Source: Paraburkholderia sp. PGU19
GTDB lineage: Bacteria > Pseudomonadota > Gammaproteobacteria > Burkholderiales > Burkholderiaceae
DNA: 64,000 bases
Direction: 5' to 3'
Assembly: GCF_013426915.1 (NCBI RefSeq)
Contig: NZ_AP023180.1
Location: forward strand, 744,001 to 808,000
The stretch's first letter is position 1. Each line of letters opens with the position of its first letter. Shown here in pieces: positions 36,718 through 45,608 of this stretch. The translations under genes and the position numbers were made by a program. The notes beneath the pieces were generated by a model. The model was not told the origin of the DNA, made no database searches, and worked only from the letters and a program-made list of their open reading frames with translations.

Positions 36718-37830
36718 TCAGAGGCGCGCCCCGCCCGCCTCGTCGAACAGCGATATATGTGCGCCGTCGATCGCGAACGCCACTGAATCGCCAACGGCGA
36801 CGGGCGTTTTCTCCTGATCGATCGACGCTATCTGGGTGCCATGATAATCGAGCCAGATAACCCGGTGGTTGCCCATTGGTTCGATAAGCGACACTTGTCC
36901 GCGCTGATTCGAGTCCGCGCCGATCCGCACGCGCACGTCCTCGGGCCGCACGCCCAGCACGCACGGCTTGCCGTAGTCGGGCTGCGCGGCGAACGCGTAT
37001 TGCGACACGTCGAGATCGAGCTTCGCGCCCGTGAAGCGCGCGCCATCACCCTGAGCATGCAGCGTGCCGTTTAGCAGATTCATCGCCGGCGAGCCGAGAA
37101 AGGTCGCGACGAACAGGTTCGCGGGGCGCGCATACACCTCCGCAGGCGTGCCGAACTGCTGGATCACGCCGCTCTTCATCACGGCCATGCGCGTGGCGAG
37201 CGTCATCGCTTCGACCTGGTCGTGCGTCACGTAGATCATGGTTGCGCCCAGGCGCTGATGCAATTGCTTCAGTTCGCGGCGCAATTCGGTGCGCAGCTTC
37301 GCATCGAGATTCGACAGCGGCTCGTCGAACAGAAACACGTCGGCTTCGCGCACGATCGCGCGTCCGATCGCCACGCGCTGCCGCTGTCCGCCCGACAGCT
37401 GCGACGGTTTGCGCTTGAGCAAAGGTCCGAGTTGCAGCATGTCGGACGCACGCGCCACGCGCCGCTCGATCTCCGCCTTCGGCGTGCCGTTGATGCGCAG
37501 CGCGAACGACAGATTGCGCTCGACGCTCATGGTCGGATAGAGCGCATACGACTGGAACACGAGCGCGATGCGCCGGTCTTTCGGATCGGCCCACGTCATG
37601 TCCTCGCCGCCAATCTCGATGCTGCCCTCCGTCACGTCGATCAAACCGGCAATGCTGTGCAGCAACGTCGACTTGCCGCAACCCGATGGTCCGAGCAGTA
37701 CGACGAATTCGCCTGCGCGCACGTCGAGATCGAGCGCGTCGATCACCGTGTTCGCGCCGAGCTGGATTTTCAGGTCGCGGACCGCGACGTTTGCAACGTT
37801 CGCGTTCGCGATGTTCGGTACGGTTGCCAT
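36718..37830 (-). CDS. Sugar ABC transporter ATPase (UgpC/MalK type)
   Basis: The 370-residue protein has Walker A GPSGCGKSTL (residues ~48-57), signature LSGGQRQRVAIGRAI (~144-158) and Walker B VFLFDEPLSNLD, followed by a MalK-type TOBE regulatory domain (residues ~240-360, with GVRPEDVRV). It powers the carbohydrate importer encoded by the adjacent permease and binding-protein genes. The start is 10 nt past the stop of the permease gene. Confidence 0.94.
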   Translation of the reverse strand: MATVPNIANANVANVAVRDLKIQLGANTVIDALDLDVRAGEFVVLLGPSGCGKSTLLHSIAGLIDVTEGSIEIGGEDMTWADPKDRRIALVFQSYALYPTMSVERNLSFALRINGTPKAEIERRVARASDMLQLGPLLKRKPSQLSGGQRQRVAIGRAIVREADVFLFDEPLSNLDAKLRTELRRELKQLHQRLGATMIYVTHDQVEAMTLATRMAVMKSGVIQQFGTPAEVYARPANLFVATFLGSPAMNLLNGTLHAQGDGARFTGAKLDLDVSQYAFAAQPDYGKPCVLGVRPEDVRVRIGADSNQRGQVSLIEPMGNHRVIWLDYHGTQIASIDQEKTPVAVGDSVAFAIDGAHISLFDEAGGARL

Positions 37831-37840
37831 ATTCGTTCCT

Positions 37841-38749
37841 TCAACCCTTCACTGCGCCGGACGCGATGCCGCGCACGAACCAGCGGCCCGAAATGAAATA
37901 CACGGCGAGCGGCACGACGGAAGTCAGAATCGTCGCCGCCATGTTGACGTTGTAGATCTTCTCGCCTGTCGTCGTGTTGATGATGTTGTTCAGTTGCACT
38001 GTCATCGGCAGGTTGCGCGTGCCTGCGAACACGAGGCCGAGCAGGTAGTCGTTCCAGATGTTCGTTACCTGCAGAATCATCGCGACGACGATGATGGGCA
38101 GCGACATCGGCAGCATCAGTTGAAAGAAGATGCGCCAGAATCCGCCGCCGTCGATGCGCGCGGCCTTGAACAGTTCCAGCGGAATGCCCGCGTAGTAGTT
38201 GCGGAACAGCAGCGTCATCACGGGCATGCCGAAAATCGTGTGAATGATCACGATGCCGGGGAGCGAGCTGAACAGATGCACGCTCGCGAGCACGCGCACC
38301 ATCGGGTAGATCATCACCTGATACGGAATGAACGCACCGAGCAGCAGCACGCCGAAGAACACGCCCGCGCCGCGCGGCCGCCAGAACGACAGTGCATAGC
38401 CGTTGATCGCGCCGATCACGATCGAGAACACCGTGCTCGGCACGACGATACGCACCGAGTTCCAGAAGCCCACGCGGATGCCGTTGCAATCGAGTCCCGT
38501 GCACGCCGACTGCCATGCATCGCTCCACGGTTGCAGCGTGAAGTGCGCGGGCAGCGCGAGCAGATTGCCCAGGCGGATTTCGTCCATCGGTTTCACCGAC
38601 GTCACGAGCATCACGTAAAGCGGCAACAGGAAGAACAGCGCCGCGATGATCAGAAAGCCATAGATGCCCAGACGCGACGGCGAAAAGCGCTTCTTGCGCG
38701 CATGCCGCTGGCGCGACACACGAGCGGACGGTCCAAGCGTCGTGCTCAT
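37841..38749 (-). CDS. Carbohydrate ABC transporter permease (MalG type)
   Basis: The 302-residue protein has six membrane segments and the permease EAA-like loop: ELFKAARIDGGGFWRIFFQL. The start is fixed by an AAGGAGG ribosome site inside the end of the upstream permease gene, where the stop TGA and start ATG share one base. It pairs with the MalF-type permease upstream and the UgpC-type ATPase downstream. Confidence 0.93.
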   Translation of the reverse strand: MSTTLGPSARVSRQRHARKKRFSPSRLGIYGFLIIAALFFLLPLYVMLVTSVKPMDEIRLGNLLALPAHFTLQPWSDAWQSACTGLDCNGIRVGFWNSVRIVVPSTVFSIVIGAINGYALSFWRPRGAGVFFGVLLLGAFIPYQVMIYPMVRVLASVHLFSSLPGIVIIHTIFGMPVMTLLFRNYYAGIPLELFKAARIDGGGFWRIFFQLMLPMSLPIIVVAMILQVTNIWNDYLLGLVFAGTRNLPMTVQLNNIINTTTGEKIYNVNMAATILTSVVPLAVYFISGRWFVRGIASGAVKG

Positions 38750-39705
38750 CACACCTCCTTGCGCGACGCGCTTCGGCTGCGGGCATACAGGAACGGCGTA
38801 AGTATCGCGAGCACGGTGGCCAGCAGCACGATCGACGCGGCCGACGCGAGCCCGATATTCGCGCGCCCGAACAGATAGTCCATGATGAACTTCGCGGGCA
38901 CTTCGCTCGCCGTGCCGGGACCGCCCTGCGTCATCGCAACGACGGCGTCGAACAGCTTCACCACGGCGACGAACAACAGCACGAACGCGGTGGAGATAGA
39001 CGGGCCGAGCATCGGAATCACGATGCTCACGTAGACGCGCCAGCGCGGAATGCCGTCGATGCGCGCGGCCTTCCACAACTCGTCGTCGATGCCGCGCAAG
39101 CCCGCGAGCATCACGGCCATCACGAGGCCCGACGCCTGCCACACGGTCGCGATCACGATCGTATAGATCACGAAGTCCTGATCGACGATCCAGTCGAAGC
39201 GCGCATGCGTGAAGCCCATCTTGTGCAGCAGCGACTGCGCGCCGAGTTCAGGATTGAGGATCCATTGCCACACCAGACCCGTCGCGACGAACGACATCGC
39301 GTACGGATACAGGAACACCGTGCGCAATACGCCTTCCGCCATCACGCGCTGATCGATGAAGATCGCCAGCAGCATGCCGATCACGAGACACGCGACGATG
39401 AAGCACACACCATAGACGGCGATGTGCTGCAGCGACACGAGCCAGCGGTCGTTATGAAACAGCCGCACGTATTGCGTGAAGCCGACGAAATCGTTCGACG
39501 GAAACGTGCGCGAGTTGCTGAGCGACACGCGCGCCGTCCACAACATCGTGCCGAGATACGCGCAGACAACCGTGACTACCATCGGAATCAACGCGATCCA
39601 TGCGGCGAGCGACCAGCGCTTGCGCAGAGGCCGCCCGCGCGTCGCCGCGACGGGCCTGCGGCTCGCTGTCATGTCAGGCAAGGCATGCGACTTGAGCGTG
39701 CCCAT
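38749..39705 (-). CDS. Carbohydrate ABC transporter permease (MalF type)
   Basis: The 318-residue protein has six membrane segments, and an EAA-type loop reading ELWKAARIDGIPRWRVYVSI (residues ~218-237). The N-terminal ~35 residues are basic and cytoplasmic. It is 6 nt downstream of the binding-protein gene, and its stop overlaps the next permease start by one base, giving translational coupling. Confidence 0.93.
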   Translation of the reverse strand: MGTLKSHALPDMTASRRPVAATRGRPLRKRWSLAAWIALIPMVVTVVCAYLGTMLWTARVSLSNSRTFPSNDFVGFTQYVRLFHNDRWLVSLQHIAVYGVCFIVACLVIGMLLAIFIDQRVMAEGVLRTVFLYPYAMSFVATGLVWQWILNPELGAQSLLHKMGFTHARFDWIVDQDFVIYTIVIATVWQASGLVMAVMLAGLRGIDDELWKAARIDGIPRWRVYVSIVIPMLGPSISTAFVLLFVAVVKLFDAVVAMTQGGPGTASEVPAKFIMDYLFGRANIGLASAASIVLLATVLAILTPFLYARSRSASRKEV

Positions 39706-39711
39706 CGCGCG

Positions 39712-40956
39712 TCAGCCCTTCAGTGCGCTGGCAAAGGCCTTTTGTGCATCGTCGACCGACTGGTTCTTGTTCCAGAAGTTCGTGATGACGTCCGTCAACG
39801 CGCCCTGCATGTCAGGCGACAGGAGCATTTCGGGGTTTGGCAACTGGCGCGACTTGTCCTTCATGATCGCGATGCCCTCCTTCGCGCACATGTCGAGTTG
39901 GTTCACGTCGACGTCGGGCCGGATCGGGATCGAGCCTTTCTTCGCGCTGAACGCGACCTGCGCCTGCGGCGAGGTCATCACCGTCGCAAGCAGGTTCTGC
40001 GCCTTGATCGCCGTCGCGTTGTCCGTCTTCGGGAACACGAACACGTCGCCCGCCACCAGATATGGCGAGCGCGGACCAAAACCGGGGAAGCAGCCGAAGT
40101 CCTTGCCGGGCGCCTGCTTTGCCGCCGAAAATTCGCCCTTCGCCCAGTCGCCCATGATCTGCACGCCCGCCTTGCCGGAGATCACGAGCGCCGTCGCGTC
40201 GTTCCAGTTGCGTCCCGGCGAGCCTGCATCGACGTAATCATGCAGCTTCTTGAACGACGCGAGCACCTTCTTGAACGCATCCGATTTCACCGCGTTCTGG
40301 TCGCGGTCGCGATACACCTTCAGATACAGATCGGGTCCGCCGACATCGGCGAACACGGCATCGAACGTGATCTTCTCCTGCCACGGCTGGCCGCCCAGCG
40401 CGAGCGGAATCACGCCCGACTTTTTCAGCTTGTCGAGATCGCCGACGAATTCATCGAAGCTCTTCGGGTCGCCCGCAATGCCCGCTTTCGCAAACACCGG
40501 CTTCGAATAGAAGAACCACGCGGGCATGTGGATATCGACGGGCGCCGCGTAGTAATGGCCATTGACCTTGATGCTGTCGAGTATCGATTGCGGGAAGATG
40601 GCGGGCCAGTTCTCCTTCGTGGCAACGGCATCGACGTTGTTGAGCAGGCCCTGATCGATCAGGTCATGAAACTGCTTCGACGTGTTGAACTGCGCAGCCG
40701 TGGGCGGATCGCCGCCGACAATGCGGTTGATCGCGGTCGCACGCGCCTGGTCCGCGCCCGCCACGGCGTTGTCGACCCATTGGCCGCCCGCCTGGTTGTA
40801 CGCATCGGCGAACTGCCGGATGGCCGCCGATTCTCCGCCCGACGTCCACCAGTGAATCACATTCGCCTTCAACGGCTCCGCTTGCGCGATGACGCCCGTG
40901 ATGGCCAATGCCAGTGCAATACCGCTTTTCAACGCCCACTGTTTTCTGCTGTTCAT
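39712..40956 (-). CDS. Extracellular sugar-binding protein of ABC importer
   Basis: The 414-residue protein has a Sec signal peptide (IALALAITGVIAQA, cleavage near residue 26) and a family 1 sugar-binding protein fold, with VIHWWTSGGESAAIRQFADA at the mature N-terminus. It should capture an oligosaccharide in the periplasm; the GH1 beta-glucosidase upstream implies a beta-glucoside. It sits second in the operon, after a gap of 82 nt from the GH1 gene. Confidence 0.93.
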   Translation of the reverse strand: MNSRKQWALKSGIALALAITGVIAQAEPLKANVIHWWTSGGESAAIRQFADAYNQAGGQWVDNAVAGADQARATAINRIVGGDPPTAAQFNTSKQFHDLIDQGLLNNVDAVATKENWPAIFPQSILDSIKVNGHYYAAPVDIHMPAWFFYSKPVFAKAGIAGDPKSFDEFVGDLDKLKKSGVIPLALGGQPWQEKITFDAVFADVGGPDLYLKVYRDRDQNAVKSDAFKKVLASFKKLHDYVDAGSPGRNWNDATALVISGKAGVQIMGDWAKGEFSAAKQAPGKDFGCFPGFGPRSPYLVAGDVFVFPKTDNATAIKAQNLLATVMTSPQAQVAFSAKKGSIPIRPDVDVNQLDMCAKEGIAIMKDKSRQLPNPEMLLSPDMQGALTDVITNFWNKNQSVDDAQKAFASALKG

Positions 40957-41038
40957 TCCGTCTCCTTCAGGCTCGTGGCCCGATTTATCAGGTCGACTGC
41001 TTATCAGCTTCTCGTGACTGCGTATCCGCGCGTCGTTA

Positions 41039-42427
41039 TCAGCGCTGCTGTTTGCGCGCCTCGATGAACTTCGCGATCAGTTCGCCGCTGCGTTTGACGG
41101 TGCGCTGCTGCGTGCCGTAATCGACATGCACGACGCCGAAGCGCCGCTCGTAACCGAACGCCCATTCGAAGTTATCCAGCAGCGACCAGACGAAGTAGCC
41201 GCGAATATCGACGCCCTGCTTCACGGCCTGATCGACGGCGGCCAGATGCCGCTTGAGGAACGCGATGCGCTGCGGGTCCTCGACACGGCCGTTCTCCACC
41301 TTGTCGTCCGAGGCCATGCCATTCTCGGTGATGTAGATGGGCGGCAGGTTCGGATACGTACCGTGAAATCCCGTCAGCAGGTCTCGCAGCCCGTCCGGAT
41401 GGACTTCCCAGCCCATCTGCGTGCGTTCGACATCGGCCAGCGGCGCGTCGACGAAGCCGTGCGCGCCATCGCTCTTCACATTGGTGCGGAAATAATAGTT
41501 GATGCCGAGAAAATCGAGCGGCGCCGCGATGGTTTGCAGATCGCCTTCGAGCACGAGCGGCTCGGCGCCCGGCCACAGTTCCCATAGATCGACCGGATAC
41601 TCACCCTTCAGAAGCGGGTCGAGAATCCACGCATTGTGCTGCACTTCGAACAGATGCGCGGCGCGCTGGTCCGCTTCGCTCTGCGTTGCGGCCGTACCGC
41701 GCCCCACGTTCGCCACGATGCCTTTCATCGACGACGGATCGTTCGCGCGCAATACCTGCGTCGCGAGTCCATGCGCGAGCAGCAGATGATGCATCGCCTG
41801 CGTCGCATAGCGGATGTTCGCAAGACCGGGCGCATGATGGCCATTGCCGTAGCCGAGGAAGGCCGAACACCACGGCTCGTTGAGCGTCATCCACGCGTCG
41901 ACGTGGCCCGACAGTTCGCGGCTCATCAGGTCCGCGTAGTCGGCGAAACGATAGGCGGTCTCACGGTTGAGCCAGCCGCCGCGATCTTCCAGGTGCTGTG
42001 GCAAGTCCCAGTGATATAGCGTGACGAAAGTCTGCAAGCCCTTGTCCTTCAGCCTGCCGAGCAGCCGCTTGTAGAAATCGAGGCCCTTTGCGTTCGGGCG
42101 CCCCGCTTCGTCCATCACGCGCGGCCACGCAACCGACAGCCGGTACGCCTCGAAGTTGAGCCCCGAGAGCAAGTCGAGATCGCTTTCCCAGCGGTGATAG
42201 TGATCGCAGGCCACGGCGCCCGTGTCGCCCGCGAGCACCTTGCCCGGCGTCGCGGAGAACGTATCCCAGATGGACGGCAGGCGGCCATCCTCGTTGACGG
42301 CGCCTTCGATCTGATACGAGGCCGTTGCCGCGCCGAGCAGAAAGTCCTTGCGCCAGAGCACGGAGCCGGCGGACGGCGTGAACGGATCGCTTTGCTGACT
42401 GCCGGGTGCCACTGCATCGTATGCCAC
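41039..42427 (-). CDS. GH1 family beta-glucosidase
   Basis: The 462-residue protein is a glycoside hydrolase family 1 enzyme: the acid/base is in TLNEPW (residues ~179-184) and the nucleophile in YITENGMA (~364-371). The N-terminus has FLLGAATASYQIEGA, a family mark. A GTG start at 42427 is chosen because a GAGGAGG ribosome site lies 5 nt upstream and the family sequence starts close by; the frame is open further upstream without similarity. It hydrolyses imported beta-glucosides and leads the LacI-controlled operon. No signal peptide, so cytoplasmic. Confidence 0.94.
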   Translation of the reverse strand: MAYDAVAPGSQQSDPFTPSAGSVLWRKDFLLGAATASYQIEGAVNEDGRLPSIWDTFSATPGKVLAGDTGAVACDHYHRWESDLDLLSGLNFEAYRLSVAWPRVMDEAGRPNAKGLDFYKRLLGRLKDKGLQTFVTLYHWDLPQHLEDRGGWLNRETAYRFADYADLMSRELSGHVDAWMTLNEPWCSAFLGYGNGHHAPGLANIRYATQAMHHLLLAHGLATQVLRANDPSSMKGIVANVGRGTAATQSEADQRAAHLFEVQHNAWILDPLLKGEYPVDLWELWPGAEPLVLEGDLQTIAAPLDFLGINYYFRTNVKSDGAHGFVDAPLADVERTQMGWEVHPDGLRDLLTGFHGTYPNLPPIYITENGMASDDKVENGRVEDPQRIAFLKRHLAAVDQAVKQGVDIRGYFVWSLLDNFEWAFGYERRFGVVHVDYGTQQRTVKRSGELIAKFIEARKQQR

Positions 42428-42494
42428 GGAACCTCCTCTCGTTGAATGGTTGATGCGCCTTCGAAACGAATCGGTCGACAGATTCGAAACTCGA

Positions 42495-42510
42495 GTGGAA
42501 GCGCTTCCAC
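42495..42510 (-). promoter_or_regulatory. LacI-family operator palindrome before the beta-glucosidase operon
   Basis: GTGGAAGCGCTTCCAC is a perfect 16-bp palindrome with the central CG found in LacI/GalR-family operators. It lies 68-83 bp upstream of the GH1 start codon, near where the promoter of the minus-strand operon is expected, and the operon ends with a lacI-type gene. No other strong dyad is present in the 385-bp gap between the GH1 gene and the acyltransferase gene. Confidence 0.8.
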
Positions 42511-42812
42511 ATGACCTGCGCACGATATCAGCGGCCCTTTCGGCGCAGCAATCAGGGTTTGTCTGGATCGGACAAAGCCAGTCCGAAATCGCCATGCAAA
42601 GCGCATTGCAATACGGTCACGACCGGGTCGCGTTTCACGTGTCGTGACAATCAATCGGTGCCGGTACACAACGCGCAACGGGGATTGCTCGGCCAATGTC
42701 TCGGTGTTTTCCGACACCTAAGGGTTGAACCGGAAAGAAGGTGATGGCAGACCGTTAAACTGAACTGTCGATGCGGAAACTTTTGGCGCATCCTTTTAAG
42801 AATGAGAGCCCA

Positions 42813-44006
42813 ATGCGAGCGACGACCACTCAGGCCAACGGCATCGTTCCTGCGCTGACGAGCATCCGCTTTCTTGCGGCGCTGACTGTCGTCCTGTCGC
42901 ATTACCGCGAACTCGATCTGCTCAATACGCCCGTTCCGTTCTTCGATTTCGTCGATGGCGGGCGCTCGGCTGTTTCCCTCTTCTTCGTGCTCTCGGGCTT
43001 CATCCTCACGTACACGTATCGCGATGAACTCGCGACGCAAAGCCCGCATAATTTTTACGTCGCGCGCGTCGCACGCATTTATCCGAACATCCTGTTCGCG
43101 CTCGCCATTGCATCCGTCACGACCGCGTATCTGGTCATCTCGCACAACGATGTGCTGTTCCTCAAGTGGTTCGCGCTGAAGACGTCGATCAATCTTTCAC
43201 TGGTGGTGAGCTTCATTTGCCAGGTGTTCCTGATCACCGCCTGGTTCCCGTTCGCCGCGATCAATCAGCCGTGGAATGGTCCGGCTTCGAGCGTGTCGTG
43301 CGAGGCGTTTTTCTACGCGCTCTTTCCGTTTATCCTCGCGCGCTTCGTGAAGATGCGCGCATCGACGCTGGCCGCCACGCTGGTCGGCATCTGGATCGCG
43401 CAGGGCCTGATGATCCTGTTCATCATGGCCGCGTTCCCCGTCTCGCGCAGTCACTTTCTTGCGGGCGCGCTGCCGCTGTGCCGGATCGCCGAATTCATGC
43501 TTGGCATCGGCGCGGCGCTCGCATTCCAGAGCTTGCGCACGCGCGGCGTGTCGATGCACAAGCGCGGCATCGCGCTGGTGTCGGGTTCCGTCGTCGTGCT
43601 GATCGTGCTCGCGCTGTGGCAGCCTACGACGCCCGTGTTCTATCCGCAAAGCCCGTTCTTCGCGACCTTGATTCTCGGCCTTGCGCTGCTCGAGCGGCCC
43701 GTGATCGGCCTGCTGAATCAGCGCTGGCTCGTGCGCTTCGGCGAAGCGAGCTATGCGCTCTTCCTGATTCACGTGCCGCTTGCGTATCTCGCGTGGCTCG
43801 TGGGTTTTCGCGCGAGCAACGGCTGGATTCCACTCACGTTCACGCTGCTGTTCAGCGTCATCGTGTTCACGTATTTCGAAGAGCCGATGCGCCGGCGCAT
43901 TCGCTCGCGTTTTCGCAGCAAGCCGCTCGTGCCTGCCAACGTGGTCGCGGAACCCGTGCCTGTCGATCCAGCCGTGACGGTTGGGCCCGGCATGAAGCCG
44001 GGCTGA
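42813..44006 (+). CDS. Acyltransferase 3 family membrane protein (OafA-like)
   Basis: The 397-residue protein has about ten membrane segments. It begins with the family N-terminal sequence IRFLAALTVVLSHYRELD (residues ~15-32), including the His of the proposed active site, followed by SLFFVLSGFILTY. It should transfer an acyl group, often acetyl, to a surface or periplasmic carbohydrate. The start at 42813 is preferred; a Met at 42771 would add 14 residues. The C-terminal ~35 residues are polar and Pro/Val-rich. Confidence 0.88.
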   Translation: MRATTTQANGIVPALTSIRFLAALTVVLSHYRELDLLNTPVPFFDFVDGGRSAVSLFFVLSGFILTYTYRDELATQSPHNFYVARVARIYPNILFALAIASVTTAYLVISHNDVLFLKWFALKTSINLSLVVSFICQVFLITAWFPFAAINQPWNGPASSVSCEAFFYALFPFILARFVKMRASTLAATLVGIWIAQGLMILFIMAAFPVSRSHFLAGALPLCRIAEFMLGIGAALAFQSLRTRGVSMHKRGIALVSGSVVVLIVLALWQPTTPVFYPQSPFFATLILGLALLERPVIGLLNQRWLVRFGEASYALFLIHVPLAYLAWLVGFRASNGWIPLTFTLLFSVIVFTYFEEPMRRRIRSRFRSKPLVPANVVAEPVPVDPAVTVGPGMKPG

Positions 44007-44030
44007 GCTTCCACTTTCACGTCACACCCA

Positions 44031-44065
44031 AAACACAAACGGCGCTTCACGCGCCGTTTGTGTTT
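44031..44065. terminator. Bidirectional terminator between convergent genes
   Basis: A perfect 15-bp stem (AAACACAAACGGCGC and its complement) with a 5-nt loop lies between the end of the acyltransferase gene and the end of the convergent repeat-protein gene. The A-rich outer part of one arm is the T-rich tail of the other, so it can terminate in both directions. Confidence 0.88.
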
Positions 44066-44084
44066 GTACGTCTGCCTTGTTCAT

Positions 44085-45176
44085 TTACGCCCAGTGCGCC
44101 GGAATCCACACGCGGCCGATCCAGTGTCCCGGAATCCAGACGGCGGGACGCGGCTTCGGTGCGACATAGACGACATGCGGGGGCGGCGGCGGAGCCACGA
44201 CCACGACACGTGCGGGCGGCGGCGGCACGACGACGGGAGCCGGCGCGACCACTACAGCGGGCGGCGGCGGAGCCACGACGACGGGCGCAGGCACGGGCGC
44301 GGCGACGACCACAGCGGGCGGCGGCGGGACGATCACGGGCGGCGGCACCACGACAGCCGCGCCGACCGTCGTCGTGCCCGTTACCACAGCCGTGCCGCCC
44401 GTCGTGACGACGCCGCCGTGCACGACCGTGCCGCTCGTCGTCACGGTGTTGCCGTGCGTTCCCGTCGCGCTGCCCGACGTGACGACCACGCCAGGAGCAA
44501 CACTCGTCGCGCTGCCCGAGTGCGAAACCGTGCCGCCGTTGCTGCCCGTCACGGTGCCCGAGCGCGAGCATGTCCAGCCGCTGCAGTTCGTCGATGCCGA
44601 GTGGTTGTAGCTGTTGCCGTTTCCGCCCGTCACCGTTCCCGACGACGAGTATTGGCCGGCGCCGTTGCGCGTCACTTCACCCGACGTCGATGCCGTCTTG
44701 CCGTCAGAGCCCGTCATCGTGCCCGTATGCGAGCAGGTGCCGCTGGCGCAGCTGGTGTCGCCGGAATGCTGGACCGAGCGGCCGTTCGGTCCGTACGCCG
44801 TGCCCGAGTTGGAGAACTGGCCCGGCGACGTGCGTGTGACGCTGCCCGAGTTACTCGCGACGCCGCCGTAGGGGCCGGCCACGCCGCCTGCGTGATTGCA
44901 GGTGCCGCCGCTGCAGTAGCCGCCGTGCGCGCCGTTGTATTCGCCACGCGACGTGTACGCGGTGCCGTGGCCGTACCAGCCGGCCCATGCGGGCACGCTG
45001 ACGAGCGACGCGCTAGCGCCGATCACCGTCGCTGCCGCCGCCAGCGCGATGCGGCGCGACATGCCGCCCGAAAAGCCGCGCGCAGCGGATGCCGTCGAAC
45101 GATTCAGCAGACCAGACAACGAAGAGAAGATGGGCGAGCGGGTTTTCACGGCAGTGTCCTTCACGGTTCGGGCCAC
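44085..45176 (-). CDS. Exported Gly/Ser/Thr-rich repeat protein with CX4C motifs and WIPGHW tail
   Basis: The 363-residue protein has a long N-terminal region with a membrane/signal segment (RIALAAAATVIGASASLVSV then AWA, cleavage near residue 65), then imperfect repeats of about 45-50 residues. Three of these hold a CX4C pair (CSGGTC, CASGTC, CSGWTC) within SGT-x-TG-x-NG units. A Val/Pro-rich stretch (VVVPPPP type, residues ~270-340) and a tail with two W-I-P-(G/A)-H-W motifs follow. No enzyme domain is seen. It looks like a surface or periplasmic structural protein, possibly disulfide-stapled. The function is unknown. Confidence 0.8.
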   Translation of the reverse strand: MARTVKDTAVKTRSPIFSSLSGLLNRSTASAARGFSGGMSRRIALAAAATVIGASASLVSVPAWAGWYGHGTAYTSRGEYNGAHGGYCSGGTCNHAGGVAGPYGGVASNSGSVTRTSPGQFSNSGTAYGPNGRSVQHSGDTSCASGTCSHTGTMTGSDGKTASTSGEVTRNGAGQYSSSGTVTGGNGNSYNHSASTNCSGWTCSRSGTVTGSNGGTVSHSGSATSVAPGVVVTSGSATGTHGNTVTTSGTVVHGGVVTTGGTAVVTGTTTVGAAVVVPPPVIVPPPPAVVVAAPVPAPVVVAPPPPAVVVAPAPVVVPPPPARVVVVAPPPPPHVVYVAPKPRPAVWIPGHWIGRVWIPAHWA

Positions 45177-45347
45177 TTCGCGTTTGCAGTGTGGCGACGG
45201 AATGAATCGTAGAAGAAACTGCCCTTCAGGTCAGTTCAAAAACTATGTCGGGAAATGTCACAACCCGCGTCACAACCCGCGTTACGGCGGGTCACGGCGA
45301 CGTGAAAAAAATGCCTGCGCCGTGACCTGCGTGCGTGCGATGAAGCG

Positions 45348-45521
45348 CTATGAAGAGCGGTCGCGTCCACGCGCGCGGGTCGCGCCGGTGACGACGCCGA
45401 TGCCGAGCAGAATGACGGCGACGATCAAGACGTAATGCTGCGCAATGTGCATGGTGACGAGGGCCCACGACACGCCGCCAATGAAAATCAGCCAGCCGAT
45501 CAGGTAAATGGCCAAGGTCAT
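45348..45521 (-). CDS. Small two-helix membrane protein
   Basis: The 57-residue protein has two membrane segments (residues ~3-23 and ~28-48) and an Arg-rich C-terminus (RARGRDRSS). The start is fixed by a strong ribosome site (AAGGAG, 6 nt before ATG). No family recognised; it resembles many small hydrophobic proteins annotated as hypothetical. The 171 bp between it and the repeat protein hold a 12-bp tandem duplication (TCACAACCCGCG twice near 45258). Confidence 0.75.
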   Translation of the reverse strand: MTLAIYLIGWLIFIGGVSWALVTMHIAQHYVLIVAVILLGIGVVTGATRARGRDRSS

Positions 45522-45608
45522 CGGGTTCTCCTTTCCGCTTTGACATGCAAGCGTTTTGCAAGAACCATGCCGCGTGGAAAGCGAAAACACGATGCGTCTG
45601 TGCAGCCC

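Noticed and set aside
45258..45282. Tandem 12-bp duplication TCACAACCCGCG
   Set aside because: A short two-copy repeat without other context; likely chance slippage.
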